From: CAYZQE01 sp964480635
GTDB lineage: Bacteria > Pseudomonadota > Gammaproteobacteria > GCA-001735895
Reading direction: 5' to 3'
Assembly (NCBI GenBank): GCA_964480635.1
Contig: CAYZQE010000036.1
Location: 1-21,562 of the forward strand
Length of the DNA stretch: 21,562 bases
The position numbers and the translations under genes were made by a program. This document shows, one piece after another, positions 13,675 through 20,865 of this stretch. The stretch's first letter is position 1, and each line of letters opens with the position of its first letter. The notes under the pieces are model-generated. The model searched no databases and was not told the origin of the DNA. It saw nothing but the letters and a program-made list of their open reading frames with translations.

Positions 13675-15591
13675 ATGGACAGTATATTTTTTCGACGCAG
13701 TTTCATTTTTTTTATTTCTTCATTGCTATTAAGTTCTTGTGCTACTACACCAGAAATACCCGACATTATCCAGCCCGATACGACGGAAACTACTAAAGGA
13801 GTTAATCCTTCTTTAGAATCCATAAAAAATGCTCAGCAACTTGAAGATAATAAACAATGGCAACAAGCCTTTTCTGCTTGGAAAACCATCGCAGACGAAA
13901 GCAAAACAGAACAAAAAGCAGCCTTCATAAATCAAGCCGCTTTAATGTTATTTAACCTGGGTCAACTCGATATTATCCCCAAGTTTTACGATGATCAATC
14001 TTATCTATTTTCATCAATTCAAACTATTAATAACAAAAATATATTGTTAGCAGCTTCTTATTTTAATCATGGAAAAACGTATCAAAGCTTAACCACACTT
14101 CCCGAGTTAAATACCGTCACACCTAATACCTTTTTAGTCATTGCTTTAGAGACCAAAGCTAGAGCAATTTTAAACATAGGAAAACCTTTAGATAGTGTCA
14201 AAATTCGTTTAAAATTTCATGCGTTAAGCACTGACAACGAACAAATTGATAGTAATTTTAAAGCTATCTGGGACGCCATTGATAGAATCTCCGAAAATAA
14301 CATTATTAAAATCTTACAAAAACCACAGGACATCGAACTCAGGGGGTGGCTAGAATTGTCTTTAATCGCTCGCCGTTCTAATATGCTCCCTAACCAAATG
14401 GAGCCATGGATGGAGCAATGGCACGGTGTTTACACTGAACATAGCGCAAGCTTATTTGCTTTACAATTACTTGAACAAAGTAAAAACATATATATAAATC
14501 CGACCAAAATTGCTCTCATATTGCCTTTAGATGGTAAACTTTCAAAAGTATCCAACGCCATTCTAAATGGTTTTTTATATGCTCATTATCAAGTCATTAA
14601 CGCAGAAGAAACGATTAACACGATCCCTGAAATTGAGATTGTGCCTATTGACTCCTCTTTAGATTTTAAAAGCCAATATGAACAAGCTATTTTAGATGGT
14701 GCTGATTTTATCGTTGGCCCTCTTAATAAAAATTCGGTGACCGAACTCGCAACAAGTTCATTTTCAAACCGCGTCCCCACTTTAGCTTTAAATTATGCTC
14801 TCGAAGATAATTTATCACCTAATCTATTTCAATATGGTTTGAAACCTGAGGATGAAGCCGTACAAGTCGCTGATTACGCTCTATTACATGGCCATTACAA
14901 TGCAGCAACTTTAATGCCAGATACTGACTGGGGCAATAGATTAAATACGGCCTTTAAAGCTCGGTATGAACTGTTTGGGGGTACGATTTATTCTGAAAGC
15001 AAGTACCCCTCAAAATCAAACGATTATGGGGTAGCTATAAAAAACTTACTTAATTTAACTCAAAGTAAATCACGGCACAGTATTATTCAAACTGTCATTG
15101 GCGAAAAAACTGAATTTCAACCTAGGCGACGCAAAGATATTGATATGATTTTTATTGGTGCTAATGCGCGCCAAGCACGTATCATTAAGCCTCAACTTAA
15201 ATTTCATTATGCCCAAGACATCCAAGTCTATGCTACTTCACATATCGCTAATTCTAATGCTAAAAAATCTGCTGATAGGGACCGCGATCTAAATGGCGTT
15301 TACTATGTCGATATGCCATGGGCACTCAAGAGTAACGCTCTCCAAGAAACATACGACATTCAAAAGCATTGGCCAACACTTAACAAATCACATGGCAGAC
15401 TTTTTGCTTTAGGTATTGATGCTTACCGCTTAATTCCCCAATTAAAACGCTTATTGATTAACCCTGAGGAATCCTATCAAGGGTTAACGGGGAAACTAAG
15501 TGTTGATGATAAAGGACGTATACGCCGCGAATTATTATTAGCCACTTATAACAAAGGTCAGCAAGTAGTAATAACCCCTGAAATAGAGTAA
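13675..15591 (+). CDS. lpoA: Penicillin-binding protein activator LpoA
   Basis: An outer-membrane lipoprotein that reaches through the periplasm to stimulate PBP1a. The signal peptide has Arg-Arg, a hydrophobic core and the lipobox LSSC near residues 19-22, which supports this start although no Shine-Dalgarno is clear. Residues up to about 270 form a helical repeat (TPR-like) region. From about residue 275 (KIALILPLDGKLSKVSNAIL) to the end there is a periplasmic-binding-protein-like domain, with DFIVGPLNKNSVTELA and GLTGKLSVDDKGRIRRELL. It has 638 residues against 678 in E. coli (from memory). yraN follows after 11 nt. Confidence 0.93.
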   Translation: MDSIFFRRSFIFFISSLLLSSCATTPEIPDIIQPDTTETTKGVNPSLESIKNAQQLEDNKQWQQAFSAWKTIADESKTEQKAAFINQAALMLFNLGQLDIIPKFYDDQSYLFSSIQTINNKNILLAASYFNHGKTYQSLTTLPELNTVTPNTFLVIALETKARAILNIGKPLDSVKIRLKFHALSTDNEQIDSNFKAIWDAIDRISENNIIKILQKPQDIELRGWLELSLIARRSNMLPNQMEPWMEQWHGVYTEHSASLFALQLLEQSKNIYINPTKIALILPLDGKLSKVSNAILNGFLYAHYQVINAEETINTIPEIEIVPIDSSLDFKSQYEQAILDGADFIVGPLNKNSVTELATSSFSNRVPTLALNYALEDNLSPNLFQYGLKPEDEAVQVADYALLHGHYNAATLMPDTDWGNRLNTAFKARYELFGGTIYSESKYPSKSNDYGVAIKNLLNLTQSKSRHSIIQTVIGEKTEFQPRRRKDIDMIFIGANARQARIIKPQLKFHYAQDIQVYATSHIANSNAKKSADRDRDLNGVYYVDMPWALKSNALQETYDIQKHWPTLNKSHGRLFALGIDAYRLIPQLKRLLINPEESYQGLTGKLSVDDKGRIRRELLLATYNKGQQVVITPEIE

Positions 15592-15602
15592 TCAAAATTT
15601 AA

Positions 15603-15950
15603 ATGCGCTTGATAGGTAAAAAAATTGAAGGTTTAGCTGAACTGTTTTTAATTAAAAACAAACAAACATTCGTTGAAAGAAATTTTTATTCTCGCTTTGG
15701 GGAAATCGACCTCATCATGCAAGATGGCGATACCTTATGTTTTGTTGAGGTCAGGCACCGTAAATCTGCAAAATTTGGTAGTGCAGCAGAGAGTATCACC
15801 ATACCAAAACAAAAAAAGATTCAAAAAACAGCCTTGCACTTCATTCAGAAAAACCCAAAATATCAGTCATTTAACTATCGTTTTGACGCTATTCTTTCAC
15901 AAGGCAATCAAAGTAATATTGAATTTGAATGGATTAAAAATGCGTTTTAA
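15603..15950 (+). CDS. yraN: YraN / UPF0102 endonuclease-like protein
   Basis: A 115-residue member of UPF0102, which has a Holliday-junction-resolvase-like nuclease fold. The cellular function is not established. The nuclease core is visible: Glu34-Ile-Asp36 in GEIDLI and Glu49-Val in FVEVRHRK, the D...E-x-(K/R) metal site, with Glu12 or Glu9 in the first helix. The lpoA-yraN pair is the usual order. In E. coli and pseudomonads diaA and a BON-domain gene (yraP) follow. Here the next gene is sspB on the opposite strand, and the two stop codons overlap (TTAA at 15947-15950), leaving no room for a terminator between them. Confidence 0.92.
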   Translation: MRLIGKKIEGLAELFLIKNKQTFVERNFYSRFGEIDLIMQDGDTLCFVEVRHRKSAKFGSAAESITIPKQKKIQKTALHFIQKNPKYQSFNYRFDAILSQGNQSNIEFEWIKNAF

Positions 15951-16339
15951 ACAAGCTTTAATGAGGGTTTAGCTGGCGCCTTCTTTTTAACGTCAACAGT
16001 ATTCTGACTGGTTTCATTGGATAAACCGTCAACGTGTTCTGGAAACATCATTCCTTCACCGTTTTCATTGGCATAAATAGCCAATATAGCATTCATTGGG
16101 ATATAAATATTTTCTGCTTTGCCATGAAACCGAGCTGAAAACATAACCCCCTCGTTCAATAGCTCTAAATCACGTATAGAGCCTGGCGATAAATTAAAAA
16201 TAATCTTATTATCATTAGCGATGCCATCAGGAACCATCAAGTTATCCGTTAACTCATTAACCAATAAATAGGGTGTTAAATCATTATCTATAATCCACTC
16301 AAATAAGGCGCGAAGCATATAGGGTTTGTTTGATGTCAT
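15947..16339 (-). CDS. sspB: ClpXP protease specificity-enhancing factor SspB
   Basis: The adaptor that binds ssrA-tagged proteins and delivers them to ClpXP. It has 130 residues. The body (RALFEWIIDNDLTPYLLV, then FSARFHGKAENIYIPMNAILAIYANENGEGMMF) is typical. It is followed by a flexible linker and the C-terminal tail KPSLKLV, which matches the ClpX-binding tail of the family. The start at MTSNKPYML is chosen over an in-frame ATG 8 codons upstream because it matches the family N-terminus and has a good AGAGAGA ribosome site. It lies downstream of sspA, separated by a terminator-like hairpin, and converges on yraN. Confidence 0.95.
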   Translation of the reverse strand: MTSNKPYMLRALFEWIIDNDLTPYLLVNELTDNLMVPDGIANDNKIIFNLSPGSIRDLELLNEGVMFSARFHGKAENIYIPMNAILAIYANENGEGMMFPEHVDGLSNETSQNTVDVKKKAPAKPSLKLV

Positions 16340-16361
16340 TATATCTCTCTGTATAAAACAC

Positions 16362-16402
16362 AAAAGGCGCCGAGGATAAACAAAGTTATCCCTGCGCCTT
16401 TT
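16362..16402. terminator. Bidirectional intrinsic terminator between sspA and sspB
   Basis: AAAAGGCGC pairs with GCGCCTTTT, and inside them GGATAA pairs with TTATCC, with a 6-nt loop. In both directions the stem ends in a T-run (TTTTGTGTTTT on minus, TTTTATAATAAATT on plus). It should end the sspA transcript at least partly, and would stop plus-strand transcripts that leave yraN and run antisense through sspB. Confidence 0.75.
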
Positions 16403-16424
16403 ATAATAAATTATTAAGAAGTCG

Positions 16425-17051
16425 CTAAACTTCCATATCCTCTTCTTGATCAGATAAACTGGCTAAAAATGAAGGGCGTTCGAAAACAAGTTTCATATAG
16501 TCTTTAATTGGCTGGGCACTATCTGGCAACTCAATACCATAATGATCTAAACGCCATAAAATAGGTGCAATACTGCAATCTAAAAGTGTAAAGTCTTCAG
16601 ATAAGAAATAAGGCATTGCGGCAAAGACCTCTGTTGCATTAATAAGACTTTCTCTTAACGCAAGTTTAGCTTGTTCTTTTTTCTTCTCGGTACCGTGCTC
16701 TAAATCAGGTAATAAGCTATACCAATCACTCTCTATACGAAATAAACCTAAACGGCTTTTAGCTCGAGAAACAGGGTCGACAGGCATTAGAGGCGGATGC
16801 GGAAAACGCTCATCAATGTATTCAATTAATACACGTGCATCATATAACACTAAATCACGGTCAACGATGGTTGGGACTGTTGCATAAGGGTTAATTGCCA
16901 ATAGGTCTTCTGGCATTTCTTCGACATTGACATCATGAATTTCTACTGCAATGTCTTTTTCAGCAAGAACAATACGTGCTCGATGACATTGTGGATCAGT
17001 AGGCGAAGAAAAACAGCTCATTACAGAACGACGATTAGCCACTGCTGACAT
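16425..17051 (-). CDS. sspA: Stringent starvation protein A
   Basis: An RNA-polymerase-associated regulator with a glutathione-S-transferase fold but no enzyme activity. It has 208 residues. The N-terminal thioredoxin-like domain (about 10-88) shows CFSSPTDPQCHRARIVLAEK and the cis-proline region NPYATVPTIVDRDLVLYD. The surface Pro84-His85-Pro86 motif, needed for SspA function in E. coli, is present at the same numbering. The all-helical C-terminal domain follows, with SEDFTLLDCSIAPILWRL. The tail is acidic (DQEEDMEV). The gene is 101 nt from petC with a possible terminator between them, so it may have its own promoter. An AGGA site lies upstream of the ATG. Confidence 0.96.
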   Translation of the reverse strand: MSAVANRRSVMSCFSSPTDPQCHRARIVLAEKDIAVEIHDVNVEEMPEDLLAINPYATVPTIVDRDLVLYDARVLIEYIDERFPHPPLMPVDPVSRAKSRLGLFRIESDWYSLLPDLEHGTEKKKEQAKLALRESLINATEVFAAMPYFLSEDFTLLDCSIAPILWRLDHYGIELPDSAQPIKDYMKLVFERPSFLASLSDQEEDMEV

Positions 17052-17073
17052 AATTTAATCCTAATTAATTTTT

Positions 17074-17127
17074 AAAATAAAAACAAAAAGCCCTACCAGC
17101 TCTTGGTTCACAAGAGTCAATAGAGCT
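17074..17127 (-). terminator. Possible terminator after petC
   Basis: On the minus strand CTCTTG pairs with CAAGAG around a 5-nt loop, and the flanking AGCTCT and AGAGCT can also pair. A T-rich tract (GCTTTTTGTTTTTATTTT) follows, but about 10 nt after the stem, so this is not a textbook terminator. It lies in the 101-nt petC-sspA spacer. Confidence 0.4.
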
Positions 17128-17152
17128 TCTCAACTTAAGCCTTATAAATGGC

Positions 17153-17929
17153 CTAGTGTATATCTTTCCAATATTCTTTCTTTAATAAATAAGTAAGAAC
17201 CAATAAGAAGGATAAAAAGGCCAACACCCAAACACCCACGGTGCGGCGTTTTTCTTTATATGGCTCTCCCATGTAGTCAAGAAAAGCGACCAAGTCATAA
17301 ACAGCTGAATCATATTCTTCAGTACTCAAAGAACCTTTAGTCACTTGTTCGAAACCAATGATAACATTTGTTTTCTGTCCATCACCGTCATCTTGCATTT
17401 CCCAGACCGCTTTTTTAGTCCCTTCCATGTCTATTAACACATGAGGCATGCCAACATTAGCAAATACGCCATTGTTAATACCCATTGGACGCGACTCATC
17501 AAGATAAAAACCACGTAAGTAATTATACAGCCACTTCGTGCCACGAGAACGGGCAATTAACGACAAATCAGGTGGTGCAGTACCAAAAGCTTCTTCTGCA
17601 TACTCGGTTGTCATCGTTGTTTTCATTAACTCACCCACCTTCGTTTTTTCACCTGCTTTATTCGTGGTGAAAACTAAGTTTTCGAGCACATCTTCATCAC
17701 TGATACCTAAATCTGCACCAACACGATTATAGCGAGAATACTCAGCACCATGACAACTTAAGCAATTGTTAACGAAAATTTGAGCACCACGTTGCATCGC
17801 TGCTTTATCACTCCAATCAATGTCGATGGCATCATTTGGAAATGATGCACCGCCACCAGCGGCTATCGCCATTGTTGGCATGATAACTGCTAATGTCATT
17901 AAGATTTTTTTCAATCGTAAGTTTTTCAT
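17153..17929 (-). CDS. petC: Cytochrome c1 of the bc1 complex
   Basis: The haem c subunit that passes electrons from the Rieske protein to soluble cytochrome c. It has 258 residues: a Sec signal peptide (about 1-23, cut near AIA/AGG), the haem motif C56-L-S-C59-H60, the axial ligand Met161 in NVGMPHVL, and one C-terminal membrane anchor at about 228-248 followed by KKEYWKDIH. DWSDKAAMQRGAQIFVNN and APPDLSLIARSRG are family features. The ATG overlaps the petB stop as ATGA. The protein is separate from cytochrome b, unlike the fused fbcH forms. Confidence 0.97.
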   Translation of the reverse strand: MKNLRLKKILMTLAVIMPTMAIAAGGGASFPNDAIDIDWSDKAAMQRGAQIFVNNCLSCHGAEYSRYNRVGADLGISDEDVLENLVFTTNKAGEKTKVGELMKTTMTTEYAEEAFGTAPPDLSLIARSRGTKWLYNYLRGFYLDESRPMGINNGVFANVGMPHVLIDMEGTKKAVWEMQDDGDGQKTNVIIGFEQVTKGSLSTEEYDSAVYDLVAFLDYMGEPYKEKRRTVGVWVLAFLSFLLVLTYLLKKEYWKDIH

Positions 17930-19149
17930 CGTGCAATCCTCTCTGGTACTGGCTTAGTATTTTCATTTTTACTAATGAACCACAGCGCTACAAAGTAACC
18001 AAAATAGATAAAGGTACAAATTTGAGCCAATAAAGTTCTTTCAGGAGATACTGGAACTGCACCCAAATAACCTAAAATAATAAAACTGATAACAAATAAA
18101 GTTAATATTACTTTAAATGTTGTAGAGCGATAACGGATAGAATGAACCTTTGCACGATCAATCCAAGGTAGGAAGAATAATACAACAATCGCTCCAGCCA
18201 TAGCTACAACTCCCATTAATTTATCAGGGATTGCACGTAAAATAGCGTAGAAAGGTGTGAAATACCAAACTGGCGCTATATGCTCTGGCGTTACGAACGG
18301 GTTTGCAGGCACAAAGTTTGCGTGCTCTAAGAAATAACCATTCATTTCGGGCATAAAGAAAACAATCACACTAAACAACATTAAGAAAACAACCACACCG
18401 ACTATATCTTTTACTGAATAGTAAGGATGAAAAGGAATGCCATCTAATGGAATGCCATTTTCGTCTTTGTGCTTTTTAATTTCAATGCCGTCTGGGTTGT
18501 TTGAACCCACTTCATGAAGTGCCAAGATGTGCATAACAACCAACATAATAAGCACTAAAGGAACCGCAATAACATGTAATGCAAAGAAACGATTTAATGT
18601 CGCATCAGAGATAACAAAATCGCCTCTAATCCACAGTGTAATATCGTCACCAACTACTGGAATAGCGCCAAACAATGAAATAATGACCTGAGCACCCCAA
18701 TAGGACATTTGTCCCCAAGGCAGTAAATACCCCATAAATGCTTCAGCCATAAGGGCTACAAAAATGAACATGCCAAATACCCAAATAAGTTCTCTGGGTT
18801 TTTGATACGAGCCATACATGAGGCCTCGGAACATATGCAAATAGATGATAACAAAGAATGCTGAAGCACCGGTGGAATGCAGGTAACGAATTAACCACCC
18901 CCACTCTACGTCACGCATGATGTATTCAACCGATGCAAAGGCTAATGCGCCATCTGGCTTATATTGCATGGTTAAGAAAATGCCCGTTACGATTTGTAAC
19001 ACAAGCACTAATAGGGCTAAAGAGCCAAAGAAATACCAAAAGTTAAAGTTTCTTGGTGCGTAGTATTTTGAAAGATGCTCTTCAAACATTTTCGTCAATG
19101 GAAAACGTGCATCAATCCAGCCCAATAGGCCTTTTTTTGAATCACTCAT
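17926..19149 (-). CDS. petB: Cytochrome b of the bc1 complex
   Basis: The central membrane subunit of ubiquinol:cytochrome c oxidoreductase. It has 407 residues from the ATG at 19149, chosen because it gives the family N-terminus (MSDSKKGLLGWIDARFPLTK) and sits 1 nt after petA. An in-frame start 7 codons upstream would overlap petA. Haem ligands are His91/His105 and His192/His207. The second pair is 15 residues apart rather than 14. The Qo-site motif is PVWY (293-296) instead of PEWY. The N-terminal b6-like half and the C-terminal subunit-IV-like half are fused, giving about eight membrane helices. GSNNPDGIEIKKHKDENG marks the central loop. Confidence 0.97.
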   Translation of the reverse strand: MSDSKKGLLGWIDARFPLTKMFEEHLSKYYAPRNFNFWYFFGSLALLVLVLQIVTGIFLTMQYKPDGALAFASVEYIMRDVEWGWLIRYLHSTGASAFFVIIYLHMFRGLMYGSYQKPRELIWVFGMFIFVALMAEAFMGYLLPWGQMSYWGAQVIISLFGAIPVVGDDITLWIRGDFVISDATLNRFFALHVIAVPLVLIMLVVMHILALHEVGSNNPDGIEIKKHKDENGIPLDGIPFHPYYSVKDIVGVVVFLMLFSVIVFFMPEMNGYFLEHANFVPANPFVTPEHIAPVWYFTPFYAILRAIPDKLMGVVAMAGAIVVLFFLPWIDRAKVHSIRYRSTTFKVILTLFVISFIILGYLGAVPVSPERTLLAQICTFIYFGYFVALWFISKNENTKPVPERIAR

Positions 19150-19150
19150 A

Positions 19151-19723
19151 TTATGCCTCGTCCTTACCAATTAATATTACTGTCTCACTCACATAATAAT
19201 GTGGTGGAATCACTAAATTTGTTGGTGCAGGAACACCCGAAAATACTCGACCCGAAATATCAAATGTAGAACCATGACACGGGCAAAAGAAGCCACCGGG
19301 TAAGTCAGCAGTAATTTCTGGGCGATAAGATGGCGAACAGCCTAAGTGAGTACAAATACCAACAACAACTAAATATTCTGGCTTAATAGAACGCGCTTCA
19401 TTTTTAGCGTAATCAGGTTGATCACTATCATTTGATTCGGGGTCACTTAATTTAGGCGTCACGCCTTTTAATGTTGCTAAAGCTTCTTCGCTACGACGCA
19501 CAATCCAGACGGGTTTGCCACGCCATTTAACAATAATTTGTTGACCATTCTCTAACTTGCCAATATCTGCATCAACGGGTGCGCCCGCTGATTTAGCTTT
19601 TGCACTTGGATTCCACGTTGATAGAAAAGGTACGACTGCAATTACAGCACCCACACCACCAACAACTGAAGTAGCCACCGTTAAAAACCGACGCCTACTA
19701 TTATCTACACCTTCAGATGACAT
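19151..19723 (-). CDS. petA: Rieske iron-sulfur protein of the bc1 complex
   Basis: Carries the 2Fe-2S cluster that takes the first electron from ubiquinol. It has 190 residues from the ATG at 19723, which has a GAGGT ribosome site. An in-frame ATG 22 codons further upstream has no support. A twin-arginine-type signal anchor (SRRRFLTVATSVVGG) leads into a single membrane helix. Cluster ligands are Cys124 and His126 in CTHLGC and Cys147 and His150 in CPCHGS, with Cys129 and Cys149 forming the disulphide. The order petA-petB-petC with 1-nt and overlapping joints is the standard operon. No convincing promoter was found upstream. Confidence 0.97.
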   Translation of the reverse strand: MSSEGVDNSRRRFLTVATSVVGGVGAVIAVVPFLSTWNPSAKAKSAGAPVDADIGKLENGQQIIVKWRGKPVWIVRRSEEALATLKGVTPKLSDPESNDSDQPDYAKNEARSIKPEYLVVVGICTHLGCSPSYRPEITADLPGGFFCPCHGSTFDISGRVFSGVPAPTNLVIPPHYYVSETVILIGKDEA

Positions 19724-20063
19724 CTGAACCTCACAATAATGATAAAATTTTGAATTGCCGTGTACTAGTAAATTTAGCACTGATGCCAATTATTAAAACT
19801 AACGCAGCAATTTTGCGCGGAAATATACCTTATTTTGCTATTTTCGTCGAGCCATATCTGCATTTTTATTAGCTATTCTTAAACCCAAATCCTCAAATAG
19901 AAATATAAAAAATGGCACAACCTCTTAATGCACCTAGCAAAACCAAAAAATTTCTCATCACCAACAAGGTGTCAACAAAGTTTTTCGCCTCACTATCACA
20001 TCAAGCGATGATACGCTTTTCACAAGCCTACCTGAGAATTGGGGTTAAATATGAACTGAGGAA
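19724..20063. other. 340-bp region between petA and nif3-like gene
   Basis: It holds the upstream region of petA, an AT-rich stretch, a weak likeness to the inner part of the MITE arms (19804-19853), and most of a short plus-strand ORF (19912-20079). A TTGGCA that could be a -35 for petA lies near 19786, but no good -10 stands at the right distance. No tRNA or strong hairpin is seen. Confidence 0.6.
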
Positions 20064-20079
20064 TCACACTGGGTTATAA
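19912..20079 (+). CDS. Possible 55-residue basic protein (unconfirmed ORF)
   Basis: An uninterrupted ATG-to-TAA frame in a region otherwise without a gene. It would encode a basic peptide beginning MAQPLNAPSKTKKFLITNKV and ending RNHTGL, with no membrane segment or signal peptide. There is no Shine-Dalgarno (AT-rich sequence precedes the ATG), and its last 16 bp overlap the end of the nif3-like gene on the other strand. I recognise no family. It may be chance or a decayed coding fragment. Confidence 0.2.
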   Translation: MAQPLNAPSKTKKFLITNKVSTKFFASLSHQAMIRFSQAYLRIGVKYELRNHTGL

Positions 20080-20819
20080 ATATCAACAAACTCTACGCCG
20101 ATATCAAACTCCTTTTTTAAATGCTGCCCCAATGCTTTGACGCCAAAGCGTTCAGTTGCATGATGCCCTGCTGCTAAATAATGCACCCCACTTTCTTTCG
20201 CTAAATGGAACGTATTTTCTGACACTTCTCCACTGATATAAATATCAGCGCCTAACTCTATCGCTTGCTCAAAGCCATTTTGAGCACCGCCAGAACACCA
20301 TGCTATTTTCTTCACCGCTCTATCATCACCTTTTATGAGCAACCCCTTTCTACCTAAGTTTTGATTGATGTCATTCACCAAAGCGTCTACATTTTTTGCT
20401 TTTTCTAAATCGCCATATAAGGCAATATCCTTACCGCTAACGCCATAAAAACTTCCTTTAACTGAAATATTAATCGTTTGAGCGAATTGAGCATTATTGC
20501 CTACCACTGGGTGCGCATCTAAAGGTAAGTGGTATGCTAATAAACTCACATCGCTTTTCATTAATTTTCGAATGCGATTGCCTTTAATGCCAACTATAGC
20601 TTGGGGCTCCCCTTTCCAAAAATACCCGTGATGCACTAAAATGGCTTGCGCATTTTTTTCTATGGCTTCATCAATTAATGCTTCACATGCTGTCACACCC
20701 GTCACAATTAAATCTATTTCGTCTGCTCCTTCTACTTGTAAACCATTTGGGCAGTAATCTTTAAATTCATCTTTTTTTAAATATTTATCGCAATATTCAA
20801 CTAACAATTTTAATTTCAT
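20064..20819 (-). CDS. ybgI: Nif3-like dinuclear metal centre protein (YbgI family)
   Basis: A 251-residue member of the Nif3/YbgI (DUF34) family, which forms ring-shaped hexamers with a two-metal site. The activity is still debated (a GTP cyclohydrolase-like role has been proposed). The metal ligands are visible: His63-His64 in LVHHGYFW, His97 and Asp101 in YHLPLDAH, and His219 or His220 with Glu223 in AAGHHATERFG. The N-terminus (CPNGLQVEG) and GGAQNGFEQAIELGADIYISGE are typical. It faces away from the degS-like gene with 46 nt between start codons, an arrangement often seen near petABC in this class. Confidence 0.93.
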   Translation of the reverse strand: MKLKLLVEYCDKYLKKDEFKDYCPNGLQVEGADEIDLIVTGVTACEALIDEAIEKNAQAILVHHGYFWKGEPQAIVGIKGNRIRKLMKSDVSLLAYHLPLDAHPVVGNNAQFAQTINISVKGSFYGVSGKDIALYGDLEKAKNVDALVNDINQNLGRKGLLIKGDDRAVKKIAWCSGGAQNGFEQAIELGADIYISGEVSENTFHLAKESGVHYLAAGHHATERFGVKALGQHLKKEFDIGVEFVDIYNPV

Positions 20820-20865
20820 TGGGCTTCTGTTTTATACTGTTTGTAATTATTCACAGTTTAATTCA
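20820..20865. promoter_or_regulatory. 46-bp divergent control region, ybgI / degS
   Basis: A TATACT at 20833-20838 on the plus strand could be the -10 of the degS-like gene. Its -35 would be TTAATT inside the start of ybgI, which is weak. On the minus strand TATAAA lies about 10 nt before the ybgI ATG, which is too close. Both promoters must lie in or overlap this short interval. Neither gene has a clear Shine-Dalgarno. Confidence 0.3.

Noticed and set aside
17926..19170. Longer N-terminus for cytochrome b from an ATG 7 codons upstream
   Set aside because: It would overlap the end of petA and adds residues not seen at the family N-terminus. The ATG at 19149 is 1 nt after petA and gives the standard start.
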